Positions 8,287 to 17,070 are shown, counted from the stretch's first letter. The stretch: DNA of 64,000 nt from Natrinema amylolyticus_A (GCF_042678045.1 NZ_JBHUDI010000003.1:248001-312000); one strand, 5' to 3'. Translations and numbers: made by a program. The notes: generated from the sequence alone by a model not told the origin.

Positions 8287-8706
8287 ATGGCCGCAGACGA
8301 CGATCCGACAGCGATCCGCTCGCTCGCGCTGTCGCCAGCGGACGCCGCGGACGCCTACGTCTACAGTCAGGAGAATCCCGGCGAAGCCGTCCTCCGAGCG
8401 ACGCCGCCGTTTCACGGCCGGATGCGTGCCCGTATCCACGTCTACCACGTCGACGACACCGAGCTAACCGGCGCGGTCCACGTCTCACCCGCGACCATCA
8501 TCGAAGACGATGTCGTTGCCGACTATCCCGACCTCGAGTCGGCGCTTGCCGACGTGGACGACCCGGACGCGGCCGACGAACTCCGCGAGCGCCACGCCGA
8601 GGCTGTCGAAGAGTGGCAACAACGCGCTCGCGAGTCGATCGTCGACAGCGTCACGCTCGAGACCGAAGACGGCCCCCACCGCGTCGAGGTCAAGACGCTC
8701 GGATAG
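8287..8706 (+). CDS. Conserved haloarchaeal protein of unknown function
   Basis: 139 residues from ATG 8287, 26 bases after cbiZ in the same direction. A predicted alpha/beta domain contains 'AVLRATPPFHGRMRARIHVYH', which looks like the conserved core, and a Glu/Arg-rich helix around residues 85-118 that could be a coiled coil. Acidic, no cysteines, no membrane segment. Close spacing suggests co-transcription with the cobamide genes, but nothing in the sequence ties it to that pathway. No family was recognised with confidence. Confidence 0.8.
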   Translation: MAADDDPTAIRSLALSPADAADAYVYSQENPGEAVLRATPPFHGRMRARIHVYHVDDTELTGAVHVSPATIIEDDVVADYPDLESALADVDDPDAADELRERHAEAVEEWQQRARESIVDSVTLETEDGPHRVEVKTLG

Positions 8707-8763
8707 GGCTTGAGCCAACCGGAAACCGGTATCACTAATTCTCCGGACTCGAGAGCGCCGATA

Positions 8764-9525
8764 ATGAAACTCGCGCGGATCGCGACGGACGATGGACCGG
8801 TCGCCGGACGGTACGAGGACGGCGTCGTGCACACGGACGATGGCGTCTACGAGGTTGGAACGGACGCGGACTTCCTGCCGCCTTGCGAGCCGTCGGCGCT
8901 GTACTGTGTCGGACGGAACTTCGCGGCGACGATCGACCAGATGGAGTACGAACGGCCCGACGAGCCGGACTTCTTCATCAAGCCACCGGCGTCGCTCGTC
9001 GGTCACGAGGACCCGATTCCGTATCCGTCGTTCAGTGACGAGGTGACCTACGCCGGCGAGCTCGCAGCCGTGATCGATGAACCCTGTCGCGATCTCTCCG
9101 AAGACGAGGTCCCGGAGGTCGTCCGTGGCTACACGATCATGAACGACATGGACGCGCTCGACCAGGGCGGGCGCACGCCCCGCAAAGCCTTCGACGCCTC
9201 CGGCCCGCTCGGCCCGTGGATCGAAACCGCCGTCGATCCGACCGAGATCGACATGTACACCGACGTGGCCGGCGAGCGCCGCCAGGAAGCCAACACTGAA
9301 CTAATGTTGTTCGATCCATACGAGATCATCTCGCACCTCTCCCGGCGCGTCACCTTCCGCCCCGGCGACGTGGTTTCGTTCGGCAGTCCAGCGAATCCCG
9401 GCCTCGTCGAACCCGGCGACACCGTCGAGATCACCTACGAGGGCGTCGGCACGCTCCGGAATACCGTCGTCGACTCGAGCGAGCGCGAACGGCTGGCGCT
9501 CGAGGGCGAGACGGTTCGGTCGTAG
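8764..9525 (+). CDS. Fumarylacetoacetate hydrolase (FAH) family protein
   Basis: 253 residues from ATG 8764. The C-terminal FAH fold holds 'YCVGRNFAA', the metal ligands in 'TYAGELAAVID' (first Glu), 'GYTIMNDMDALDQ' and a terminal 'FRPGDVVSFGSPANP' segment that matches the usual 'L.PGDVI.TGTP' loop. Members of this group hydrolyse or decarboxylate 2-oxo acids (acylpyruvases, 2-hydroxyhepta-2,4-diene-1,7-dioate isomerases, oxaloacetate decarboxylases). The usual Lys/Asp pair (FxK, 'FIKPPASLVGH') is present. Substrate cannot be read from sequence. The gene stands alone with about 60 bases upstream. Confidence 0.88.
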   Translation: MKLARIATDDGPVAGRYEDGVVHTDDGVYEVGTDADFLPPCEPSALYCVGRNFAATIDQMEYERPDEPDFFIKPPASLVGHEDPIPYPSFSDEVTYAGELAAVIDEPCRDLSEDEVPEVVRGYTIMNDMDALDQGGRTPRKAFDASGPLGPWIETAVDPTEIDMYTDVAGERRQEANTELMLFDPYEIISHLSRRVTFRPGDVVSFGSPANPGLVEPGDTVEITYEGVGTLRNTVVDSSERERLALEGETVRS

Positions 9526-9650
9526 CGTCTCGATCAGACGACAGTTGGGTGCGCTCTGGCTTATTTGGTATTCGCTGTGGATAATACCTGCCTACTCGTT
9601 CGCTTTGCCTCGGCTTGCAGGCACCGACTCTACGACCCAGCTCACGAGGC

Positions 9651-10499
9651 TCAGTAGGTTGGTTTCTTGCCTTCGATGGTCGCAGAGACGATGTAGTCGC
9701 TGACATCCCGTTCCTCGTCCCAGTCGCGGATGAACGCCTCACTCTCCTCTTTGGGGTCGATCGATATCGCAGTGAAGCCCACGTCGTCCAGTATCGATTC
9801 GAGTTCGGAGATCGGTGACGCGCCTGCGACACACCCGGCTACGGAAGCTGGATTCTGCTGGACCGCTTCCGGGAACTGTGTGGTTTGCACGACGTCAGAG
9901 ATAGCGAGCCGTCCCCCTGGTCGAAGCACACGAAATGCTTCGCTGAACACTTGTGACTTGTCCGGCGAGAGGTTCACAACGCAGTTCGATAGAATCACGT
10001 CGACGGATTCATCAGCGACTGGGAGGTGTTCGATCTCACCGAGTCGAAATTCCACGTTCGTCGCGCCGTTCTTTGTGACGTTCTCGCGAGCCTTCTCGAC
10101 CATCTCCGGCGTCATATCGACCCCAGTGACGAGACCGTCCGAACCGACTTCTCGAGCGGCGAGGAAACAATCGAACCCCGCTCCGGAACCGAGGTCGAGA
10201 ACGGTCGCGCCGTCTTCGAGACTCGCAATCGCGGTCGGGTTGCCACAGCCAAGACCCAAGTTGGCACCGGATTCGACGGCATCGAGCTCCTCGTCGCCAT
10301 AGCCGAGCAAGCGCGACTGATCCTCGTACTCCTCGCTGTCAGAGCTGTTACTGCTACAGCAGGAACTCGCTCCCGTATCGCCACAGCAGGACGATGAACT
10401 GGCGGCGATCTCGCCGTATCGGTCTCGCACGATACGCCGCTGTTCCGCTGGGCTCAGCTCGTCGGTGTCGACGTCCGTCGACGATGTCTCGTTAGTCAT
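9651..10499 (-). CDS. arsM: Arsenite S-adenosylmethionine methyltransferase ArsM
   Basis: 282 residues. The Rossmann methyltransferase core has 'VLDLGSGAGFDCFLAA' (motif I) and 'GVDMTPEMVEKAREN'. Three cysteines in ArsM positions are Cys85 ('GLGCGNP'), Cys173 ('LSNCVVNLSP') and Cys223 ('AGCVAGA'), the residues that bind trivalent arsenic. An unusual N-terminal cluster carries two Cys pairs (38-39 and 47-48) in a Ser-rich stretch, possibly a metalloid sensor or extra ligand set. It methylates As(III) to methylated and volatile species. The ATG at 10499 overlaps the arsR stop by eight bases, so the two form an operon under arsenite control. Confidence 0.93.
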   Translation of the reverse strand: MTNETSSTDVDTDELSPAEQRRIVRDRYGEIAASSSSCCGDTGASSCCSSNSSDSEEYEDQSRLLGYGDEELDAVESGANLGLGCGNPTAIASLEDGATVLDLGSGAGFDCFLAAREVGSDGLVTGVDMTPEMVEKARENVTKNGATNVEFRLGEIEHLPVADESVDVILSNCVVNLSPDKSQVFSEAFRVLRPGGRLAISDVVQTTQFPEAVQQNPASVAGCVAGASPISELESILDDVGFTAISIDPKEESEAFIRDWDEERDVSDYIVSATIEGKKPTY

Positions 10500-10866
10500 C
10501 GGTAGTCGTTCTCGTTTCATCGAGTACATTCAGCAGTCGTTCGGCCCGTGATGTCGCACTGTAGTATCGCCATCGTCCGTCCTTGCGCCGCGTGACGAGT
10601 CCTGCAGCATACAGCCGTGAGAGGGCTTGACTGACCGCTCCCTGACTGACACCAAGGGCGGGCTCCAATTCACAACCGCAGGCACCGTCATCAGCCGCCG
10701 CAATAAGCCGAAGTGCCTCGTACCTGGTCTCGTTCCCAATCGCAGCGAGCGTCTGGATGTCGGCTGCCAGTTCCTGCTCGGTCAGGGAGTGGGCAGCGTC
10801 ACGACAGCAAGACGGCTGTTGAGACGAGAATCGAGTCGAGTCATCGTTCGGTTTCTGTTCCCCCAT
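10492..10866 (-). CDS. arsR: ArsR-family metalloid-responsive repressor
   Basis: 124 residues, winged helix-turn-helix (about 33-110). 'GACGCELEPALGVSQGAVSQALSRL' contains Cys63 and Cys65 at the start of the recognition helix, matching the ELCVCDL-type As(III) site of ArsR proteins, plus a Cys20-Cys21 pair near the N-terminus that could provide the third thiolate. The wing is 'VTRRKDGRWRYYS'. First gene of the arsR-arsM operon. A 20-bp perfect palindrome sits 15-34 bases upstream of its start codon, the likely operator for autoregulation. Confidence 0.92.
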   Translation of the reverse strand: MGEQKPNDDSTRFSSQQPSCCRDAAHSLTEQELAADIQTLAAIGNETRYEALRLIAAADDGACGCELEPALGVSQGAVSQALSRLYAAGLVTRRKDGRWRYYSATSRAERLLNVLDETRTTTDD

Positions 10867-10880
10867 TTTAGCAACTACTA

Positions 10881-10900
10881 ATATTAGCTCGAGCTAATAT
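10881..10900. promoter_or_regulatory. ArsR operator: perfect 20-bp palindrome
   Basis: ATATTAGCTCGAGCTAATAT equals its own reverse complement over all 20 bases. It lies 15 bases upstream of the arsR ATG, so it overlaps the core promoter and any TATA element. Dimeric ArsR bound here would block transcription until As(III) releases it. Confidence 0.8.
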
Positions 10901-11132
10901 ACTTGTTGCGGTCGCGTGCTGTCATATCGATTGCTTGTCCGTCTCGAGCGTGACTGCGGGAGTGGCCACTCTCGGCTGTGAATCCGTACGCGCTATCTCG
11001 TTGATCCGCGATAAACGATCCAGTGGAGAGCAGCCCGAGCGGTGGTGTCTTGTTCGGTGACAGGCTGGTCGAGAACGCAATCCGAAACGACGTGTAGAAA
11101 GGCACTTGGCGACGACCACCCACCCACGACAC

Positions 11133-11645
11133 GTGAGCGCTGACGCCCCGCGACACGTCGAAGTCTACCCCGGCCGCGAGGCCGTCGTCGAGTTCGATCC
11201 CGAGCTCACCTTCGAGTGCGTCGACGACTGCACGTGGTGTTGCCATCACGGCGTGCTCCTCTACGATCGGGACCTCCTCGAGTTAGCCAAGCGAGCCAAT
11301 CTCGCCGAGACCACGACCGAGTTCCGCGGCGAGAAGTTCGTCACCCGCGAGGGCAAAGACCGCGACGACCACATCGCCGAGGACGGCTCGGCCTGTGCGT
11401 TCCTGCGCGAGGACGGACTCTGTTCGCTGCATCTCGAGGAAGACTGGAAACCGACCCGGTGTTCGGTCTTTCCGCTCGGCGTCTGGCTCGAGGACGGCGA
11501 CCTCCACGTCGACATTCGTGACTCGGCCCACGACCACTGTGAGGGCTTGAACGTCAGCGAGCGGCGGGTTATCGACAACCTCGAGGCCTTTTTGCCGGAG
11601 TTGCTGTGGGACCTTGAGAACCCCGATTCGGACCGCGAACTGTAG
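11133..11645 (+). CDS. YkgJ-type cysteine-cluster protein
   Basis: 170 residues from GTG 11133; an in-frame TTG at 11106 could add nine residues. The CxxCxxCC-like cluster 'FECVDDCTWCCHHGVLL' followed later by 'ACAFLREDGLCSLH' and 'RCSVFPLGVW' is the pattern of the YkgJ/UPF0153 family, which is thought to bind an iron-sulfur cluster or zinc through eight conserved cysteines. Cytosolic, acidic. Function in the family is not established. It stands alone between the ars operon and a Tat lipoprotein gene. Confidence 0.85.
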   Translation: MSADAPRHVEVYPGREAVVEFDPELTFECVDDCTWCCHHGVLLYDRDLLELAKRANLAETTTEFRGEKFVTREGKDRDDHIAEDGSACAFLREDGLCSLHLEEDWKPTRCSVFPLGVWLEDGDLHVDIRDSAHDHCEGLNVSERRVIDNLEAFLPELLWDLENPDSDREL

Positions 11646-11767
11646 GTGCGTCGGGAGCGGTCAGTACAGAAGCTTATTGAGAAGATAGTTCCACACAGCG
11701 GTATGGTCAGCACAGATGTCTTCGTGTGCGTATCGACGGTTGGGTTTCAGAAGAGGGACGATAACTC

Positions 11768-13867
11768 GTGACCGATGACGACGCGTTCGACGTGGATCGC
11801 CGGACTGTCCTCGGCACACTCGCCGGCATCGGTGGGACCGCGCTGGCCGGTTGTTCGGCGTTCGAACGCGAGAGCGACGGCCAGACGAGCCAGGTCGACG
11901 ACGAACGAGCTCGAGAGTTGGCGACGGAATTCGCCCCGACACTGTACTTCGACGTTCACGAACCGTGGTTTCCGACGGACCCACGGCCCTACGCCAGTGA
12001 GCTCGACGGCGAGACGATCGTCGACGGATTCGATGCCTTCGACGGGTACCACGAACAATACAGCGAGGGACAGCCACCGGATCCGACGGTGTTCTACAAC
12101 GCCGTCGAGTACGAGGAGTCGCCCCTTGCCGTGGTCCAGTTCTGGTTCTACTCGGTGTTCGACCAGTTTACGACCAACTTCCACTGGCACGACTGGGAAG
12201 TATTGCACGTCTTCGTCGACACGGAGACCGGCGAGCCACAACTGTACGTCGCCAGTTCCCACTCCCGGAAGGTGCCGAACAACGAGTTCCTAGATCCGGA
12301 TCCGGCGATGGTGCCGCGCATCCTCTCGGAACTCGGCTCACACTCGAGTACGCTTTCGGTCAACGACGTCCCGGATCGCTTCCAGCGGGTCGCCATCGAG
12401 GACTTACTGGCGGACATCACGAACACGGCGATCGAGGGTATCGCGGACCTCGCGGACCTCGAGATCCCGCTCGCGTACGGACTGCCGCGAGACGAGGGAT
12501 CACGGCTTCCCTACCTCGTCCCGGAGTACGAGGGCGTCCCGATCTACGAGCACGAACGCTTGCCCGCCGTCACCCGCGAGTCGCTGGTCGACGACGACTT
12601 GACGGTCCGATCGTACGATGCGCTGACGTCGCCGCCGACAGGGCTGCCGACGCGCGAGACGGGGCTCGTCTTCCGACACCGCGATCGGGAGGCTGACGCC
12701 GATGTCGAATACGACCTCGTTCCGAGCAGGGAAATCGAACATATCGCGGCCTTCACTGGACCGCAGTTGAGCTTCGAGTTCGCCGTCCCCGACGTGGTCG
12801 AAGACGCCATCGCCGGCCACATCACGACGACGGGGACGCCGTGGACTCAGCCACGCTACGACAATCCGGCGGCCGACATCTCCGTTCCCAACCACCGGAC
12901 GGCACTGGCCGGCCGCTACGACGCCATCGGCGAGGCGGCGCCGATAAACAGCGTGATCACCCGCGTTACGGAGGCGGTCACAACTGACGATGCGCCGGAG
13001 AACGAAGGACTGACCACGACGGAGACGTCGCTCGAGTCGGTCGTCTTGCTGGAGAGCGATCCCGAGGCTGTCCCGACGTTCGGTGGTATTGCGGTCGTAC
13101 AGGACGTTCCGGCCGGCGATCATCGGCTGACAGTCAACGGTGCGGGCCGCACACCACACAGCGAACACGTCGCCGTGTCGGACGACGGAACACCGACAGC
13201 AGCCGGCGTCGACGGCGAGATTCCGCTGGTTGCCCGCGATCGTGCGACGAAACTCGAGATCGGCGGCGAGAAGACCGCAACCGATCTCTCGGCGGTCGCC
13301 GTCGAAGACGATTTCGCCGGTCGGCTGTACGAGTCGTCGGTAGACGGAACCGACGCCGTCTACGTCCACACTGGCGGGGCCTATACGACAGAGGTTCGAG
13401 ACAGCGACGACGCCATCGGCGCCTACCGGGTCAACCCGACTCCTGAGAACGAGTCAGCGGTCCGTATCGAGCGCCCCGAGACGGGCAAAGCATCGCTTGC
13501 GACGTTCGTGGCGGATATCGCCGAGGAAACACGAGCGGCAGTTGCGGCGCATCGCGACGATATCGATGATGATGATGACCAGGACAGCGGGTCGTCGAAC
13601 GCCGTCGAGGGACTCGAACGCGCCCTCGCAGCCGTCGTCGAGGCCGCACGAAAGGCCGCCGAGCGGGCACGCGACAGCGAGCGAGACACTGCCGACAAGC
13701 AGCTTACCACCGTTGCTGAGCGCCTCCAGAGGGTCGAGCAGCGTCTCACAGAGGCACGTAGTGACTTGTCGGAGCCCCTCTCGAACGCGGCGCAAAACCG
13801 GATAGAGCAAGCTGATCGACGCACGGAACAGGCTCGGAACGCCGACAAACTCTCCTCCGTCAGGTGA
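11768..13867 (+). CDS. Large Tat-exported lipoprotein with Vps62/NPP1-like HxHDWE motif
   Basis: 699 residues from GTG 11768. The N-terminus 'VDRRTVLGTLAGIGGTALAGC' is a twin-arginine signal with a lipobox Cys, so the protein should be folded, exported and lipid-anchored. The N-terminal half contains 'FAPTLYFDVHEPWFPTDPRPY' and 'NFHWHDWEVLHVFVD', resembling the plant Vps62/DUF946 and NPP1 necrosis-factor core in which the HDWE residues bind a metal. The middle is beta-rich. The last 120 residues are a charged coiled coil with a DDDDD run. No operon partner. I infer a metal-dependent cell-surface role; enzymatic activity is unproven. Confidence 0.85.
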   Translation: MTDDDAFDVDRRTVLGTLAGIGGTALAGCSAFERESDGQTSQVDDERARELATEFAPTLYFDVHEPWFPTDPRPYASELDGETIVDGFDAFDGYHEQYSEGQPPDPTVFYNAVEYEESPLAVVQFWFYSVFDQFTTNFHWHDWEVLHVFVDTETGEPQLYVASSHSRKVPNNEFLDPDPAMVPRILSELGSHSSTLSVNDVPDRFQRVAIEDLLADITNTAIEGIADLADLEIPLAYGLPRDEGSRLPYLVPEYEGVPIYEHERLPAVTRESLVDDDLTVRSYDALTSPPTGLPTRETGLVFRHRDREADADVEYDLVPSREIEHIAAFTGPQLSFEFAVPDVVEDAIAGHITTTGTPWTQPRYDNPAADISVPNHRTALAGRYDAIGEAAPINSVITRVTEAVTTDDAPENEGLTTTETSLESVVLLESDPEAVPTFGGIAVVQDVPAGDHRLTVNGAGRTPHSEHVAVSDDGTPTAAGVDGEIPLVARDRATKLEIGGEKTATDLSAVAVEDDFAGRLYESSVDGTDAVYVHTGGAYTTEVRDSDDAIGAYRVNPTPENESAVRIERPETGKASLATFVADIAEETRAAVAAHRDDIDDDDDQDSGSSNAVEGLERALAAVVEAARKAAERARDSERDTADKQLTTVAERLQRVEQRLTEARSDLSEPLSNAAQNRIEQADRRTEQARNADKLSSVR

Positions 13868-13907
13868 ACGTCCGCAGTACGAGTCACGATACCATGACTC
13901 TCCAATC

Positions 13908-13915
13908 CTTTAAAC
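13908..13915 (+). promoter_or_regulatory. TATA box of the aIF1A gene
   Basis: CTTTAAAC is centred 26 bases upstream of GTG 13938, predicting a leaderless transcript that begins at the start codon. Confidence 0.6.
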
Positions 13916-13937
13916 GTCTGCCCCACGTAGATAAGCT

Positions 13938-14222
13938 GTGACAGAAGACTCCGGGCGACGGAACCTCCGTATGCCCAACAGCGATGAAGTATTCGCCGTC
14001 GTAACCGAACACCTCGGTGGCAATCACGTTCAGCTCCGGTGTGAGGACGGCAAGGAACGGCTCGGCCGCATTCCCGGGCGCATGAAATACCGCACCTGGA
14101 TCGAGCAAGACGACATCGTCGTCGCCGAGCCTTGGGACTGGCAAGACGAGAAGGCCACCATCGAGTGGCGCTACACCGGCCAGGACGCAGATCAACTGCG
14201 TCGCGAAGGCCACATCGATTGA
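13938..14222 (+). CDS. Translation initiation factor aIF1A
   Basis: 94 residues from GTG 13938. OB-fold of the eIF1A family with 'RNLRMPNSDEVFAVV', 'GGNHVQLRCEDGKERLGRIPGRMKYRTWI' and 'DDIVVAEPWDWQDEKATIEWRY', all near universal in archaea. It binds the A site of the small subunit and promotes scanning-free start selection together with aIF1. The window also carries aIF2 beta. Length is normal for the family. Single gene with its own leaderless promoter. Confidence 0.96.
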   Translation: MTEDSGRRNLRMPNSDEVFAVVTEHLGGNHVQLRCEDGKERLGRIPGRMKYRTWIEQDDIVVAEPWDWQDEKATIEWRYTGQDADQLRREGHID

Positions 14223-14274
14223 ACCTCGGTAGCGGATCTGATTACTACTAGATTTCTGCGTCGTGATCGATTAC

Positions 14275-14360
14275 CTATAGTAGCCACTGAACGTCATTGC
14301 ACACCTGATCGCACAGCCCTCGTGCGATCAGTGTGTAAACCGTTTCAGTTGTTACTATAG
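14275..14360. repeat. 86-bp imperfect palindromic element (MITE-like)
   Basis: Both ends read CTATAGTA inward and the outer arms remain largely complementary (CACTGAACG paired with CGTTTCAGTTG). The centre is a perfect 10-bp stem, CTGATCGCAC (14305-14314) and GTGCGATCAG (14322-14331), with a seven-base loop. No coding capacity. The size and terminal inverted repeats suit a miniature inverted-repeat transposable element; I could not define a target duplication. Confidence 0.7.
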
Positions 14361-14427
14361 AGCGACTGCGTTCACTCGTCTATCACTCCGGCGAGGCCAA
14401 AAATCGGCCGTCCGAGGTGCTCGAGGA

Positions 14428-14601
14428 CTAACAGAAGTATACCCAGTAGGTATGACCGTCCGAGCACGTGACCGTCGTGTGTTCGCCGAACGCCGCGACC
14501 GAGTGCCGTACTTTCAGCTCCGTCTCCTCACTGGGGAGTGAAACGCTCGCTTCGTCTCCGCAGTGGGGGCAGGTGACTGCTTTCGTTGCGACTGTTTGCA
14601 T
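14428..14601 (-). CDS. 57-residue protein with CPHC zinc knuckle
   Basis: Read directly from the minus strand: ATG at 14601, TAG at 14428-14430. The sequence begins MQTVATKAVTCPHCGDEASV and ends with 'TVTCSDGHTYWVYFC'. Cys11, Cys14, Cys46 and His50 or Cys57 could form one zinc site. Small stand-alone zinc-finger proteins like this are abundant in haloarchaea and often affect biofilm or stress phenotypes, but this one was not recognised. Upstream sequence holds a weak AT-rich patch only. Confidence 0.65.
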   Translation of the reverse strand: MQTVATKAVTCPHCGDEASVSLPSEETELKVRHSVAAFGEHTTVTCSDGHTYWVYFC

Positions 14602-14699
14602 CTTCGATCAGTATGGTACCATACGGCACAGCGAGGCATAACCGTTGGTAACGATCGAGCCGACAGTCACGAACGTGGTCCGAAAACCATGCGCGGTCG

Positions 14700-14891
14700 T
14701 TATTCCCGACTGCCGAGGCGCGCGTCGACGCGCATCTCGACGTAGCGGTCCGCCCACGTCTCGCTATGAGTCCAAAGCGCCTCGAGTACGGTCGCGATGA
14801 GTCCGTCCGTCGGGGCGTGGTCGACTGCGTCAGCGCCGTCATCTGTCGCAGACTGCTCACCCGGTTTGCGGGGCCCTTCTGGAAAACTCAT
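14700..14891 (-). CDS. Small acidic protein of unknown function
   Basis: 63 residues from ATG 14891 (MSFPEGPRK...). A disordered acidic N-terminal third is followed by an amphipathic helix 'DGLIATVLEALWTHSETWADRYVEM'-like region with two Trp residues. No cysteines or membrane segment. An AATAAATATT stretch at about 14919-14928 lies 28-37 bases upstream and could be its TATA box, which supports it as a real gene with a nearly leaderless message. No family recognised. Confidence 0.5.
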   Translation of the reverse strand: MSFPEGPRKPGEQSATDDGADAVDHAPTDGLIATVLEALWTHSETWADRYVEMRVDARLGSRE

Positions 14892-15093
14892 TGTGAGAGA
14901 AGATAGCATGGGTGGCGTAATAAATATTGAGGAAATTTTCGCCGAGGCAGTCGAATCGAGCCCCGGCGCGTGCCGGCTGTTTTCGAGCCGACTGACACGG
15001 AACCGCCCGCTGTCGCCACACGAACGGTTCACAGGGAGCGGCTAGACGAAAATACTCTTATTTCACCCTTCCAAAAGCAGCGCTCACGGCTCA

Positions 15094-16182
15094 ATGACAG
15101 CCTCATCGGTTTCGCGGATTCAGAAGACGTTCCTGAAGTATCAGCACCTGTTCGTATTCCTCGCACCACTGGCGTTCATCGTCGGCGTTTACCTCTTTGC
15201 ACCCACGCCGGCAGATGCTGGCGCCGGTTACTGGCTCGAGTACTGGTGGCTATTCATCGCGTTCGTCATCGGCGCGACGATCGTCAACACCGTCGGGATC
15301 AGCGGCTCCGCGCTGTTCGTCCCGTTTCTCATCTTCGTCTTCCCGCTGGTTGCGTATCCTCTGGAACCGAATACGCTGGTGAAGATCGGTCTCATCAGCG
15401 AATCCTTCGGCCTCTCGAGTTCTGCACTCGCTTTCATCCAGTACGGTCTGGTCGACCGGCGACTCGGCACGGCGCTCGTTCTCGGTGGCATTCCGTTCGT
15501 CGTCGGCGGGGCACTGCTTTCGTTTGTCATCCCCGAACCGCTGTTCCACGCGCTGCTCGGGCTCGCGCTGCTCGCGGCGTCGTACCTCCTGTTCCGGGCT
15601 GATCTCGGCCACGAGGAACCCGGCGGCGGCTCCGGCGGCGAGACGGTCGCAGCCGACGGCGGCACCACTGGTAACCTGCCGAACGACGCCGCCAAACTCG
15701 GCCCGGCAGGTGTCGAAACGGACGAAACTGGCACCGTCACTCGAGTCGACCGCGACGGGAACGACTACAGATACTCCCGATCGGGGTATCTCGAGCGATT
15801 CGCAAACTACAGCGTCGGCGGCGTCTTTCAGGGGCTGGCTGGCTTCGGAATCGGCGAACTCGGCATCATCTCGATGCTCCGGACGGAGGTGCCCGTCCGC
15901 GTCGCCATCGGAACGAACCACATCGTCGTCGCGACGACAGCCGTGCTGGCCTCGATCGTCCACGTCTTCGGCGGCGGGCTGGTTCCCGGCGGCCACACGA
16001 TGGACCTCGCGTCGACGCCCTGGAACATGGTCGTCTGGACGGTCCCCGCGACGACGCTCGGTGGACAGATCGCACCCTACGTCTCGGCGACGCTGGATAC
16101 GGGGACGATCAAGAAAGGCGTCGGCTGTCTGTTCGCGATCATCGCCGTCGCGCTGTTCCTGATGGCTTTCGGCGGGTTCTGA
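15094..16182 (+). CDS. TauE/SafE-family sulfite or organosulfonate exporter
   Basis: 362 residues from ATG 15094. Eight or so hydrophobic helices in two halves, with the family hallmark 'NTVGISGSALFVPFLIF' in the first half and 'FQGLAGFGIGELGIIS' in the second, and a Gly/Asp-rich cytosolic loop (about 175-225) between them. The family exports sulfite, sulfoacetate or related anions coupled to ion gradients. Single gene with no sulfur genes nearby, so the substrate cannot be fixed. The central loop is longer than in bacterial members, as is usual for halophiles. Confidence 0.88.
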   Translation: MTASSVSRIQKTFLKYQHLFVFLAPLAFIVGVYLFAPTPADAGAGYWLEYWWLFIAFVIGATIVNTVGISGSALFVPFLIFVFPLVAYPLEPNTLVKIGLISESFGLSSSALAFIQYGLVDRRLGTALVLGGIPFVVGGALLSFVIPEPLFHALLGLALLAASYLLFRADLGHEEPGGGSGGETVAADGGTTGNLPNDAAKLGPAGVETDETGTVTRVDRDGNDYRYSRSGYLERFANYSVGGVFQGLAGFGIGELGIISMLRTEVPVRVAIGTNHIVVATTAVLASIVHVFGGGLVPGGHTMDLASTPWNMVVWTVPATTLGGQIAPYVSATLDTGTIKKGVGCLFAIIAVALFLMAFGGF

Positions 16183-16241
16183 GAGCGCAGGCTCCACGTC
16201 AAGGGCCGATTCGCCAACCATCGCGACGGCGTGACTGCCGT

Positions 16242-16940
16242 TCAGCGAGTCGCCTTTTTCCACGCACCCAGTCCGACGACGTCGCCGTCCAGCATTGCGG
16301 GATCCGCTTCGGTCGCCGCCCAGACGAACATCGGCGCGACCGATTCCGGATCGCGGCCGTGCCCGCCGGTGAGTTCCGTCGCGACGATGCCAGGATCCAG
16401 ACACCCTACGACGTACTCGGTATCGGCGGCGAAACCACGAACGACCGCTTCCGCCGTCGCCTTCGAGATGGCGTAGGAGCCGTAGCCCGCTGTACCGTCA
16501 CTGGCGACCGACCCGGTCGGAACGAGAACCCGTGCACCATCGTTCAGATGCGGAATCGACTCGCTGATCGTCGCGTACACGCCGCGGCCGTTCGTCCGTA
16601 CGTGGTCGTCGAACGCGGCATAGGATTCGTCGTCGGTCGGTGTGTGACCGGCCTCGCCGTGATAGACGCCCGCCGCAGCAACGACGATATCGATGCCGGC
16701 CGTCTCACCTGCCTTCGAAGCGATACCGGCCAGCCGTTCCACGTCGTATTCGTCCCGGACGTCGGTTCGGCAGCCGTCAGCAGTCGCACCCGTCGCCTCG
16801 AGTGCGTCAATAGTCGCCCCGACTTCGTCGGCGTCTCGGGCGCCGACGGCGACGGTTGCCCCGTCGGCCGCGAACGCGTCGGCGACGGCGCGTCCGATGC
16901 CACGCGTCCCGCCGGTCACAACAGCTGTCAGTCCATCCAT
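16242..16940 (-). CDS. Short-chain dehydrogenase/reductase (SDR)
   Basis: 232 residues from ATG 16940; the in-frame upstream ATG 16964 would add eight basic residues. Cofactor loop 'VVTGGTRGIGRAVA' (TGxxxGxG), 'VVAAAGVY' in place of NNAG, catalytic Ser in 'LVPTGSVAS' and the Tyr/Lys pair in 'GYGSYAISKATAEA'. Classical SDR fold, NADP(H) preference plausible from 'GARDADEV'. The 3' end converges on the TauE gene. Substrate unknown; no partner genes. Confidence 0.9.
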   Translation of the reverse strand: MDGLTAVVTGGTRGIGRAVADAFAADGATVAVGARDADEVGATIDALEATGATADGCRTDVRDEYDVERLAGIASKAGETAGIDIVVAAAGVYHGEAGHTPTDDESYAAFDDHVRTNGRGVYATISESIPHLNDGARVLVPTGSVASDGTAGYGSYAISKATAEAVVRGFAADTEYVVGCLDPGIVATELTGGHGRDPESVAPMFVWAATEADPAMLDGDVVGLGAWKKATR

Positions 16941-17070
16941 ACGTCCTCTACGGGGCCAACGCACAGGAATACACCGGTCGGTTCATTCATGCTTGACGAT
17001 ACGAACGGCGCGTCCCGGTCCGGCACCCTCACTGATAACCGGTCGAATTCCCTACCTATGTATGACACAC

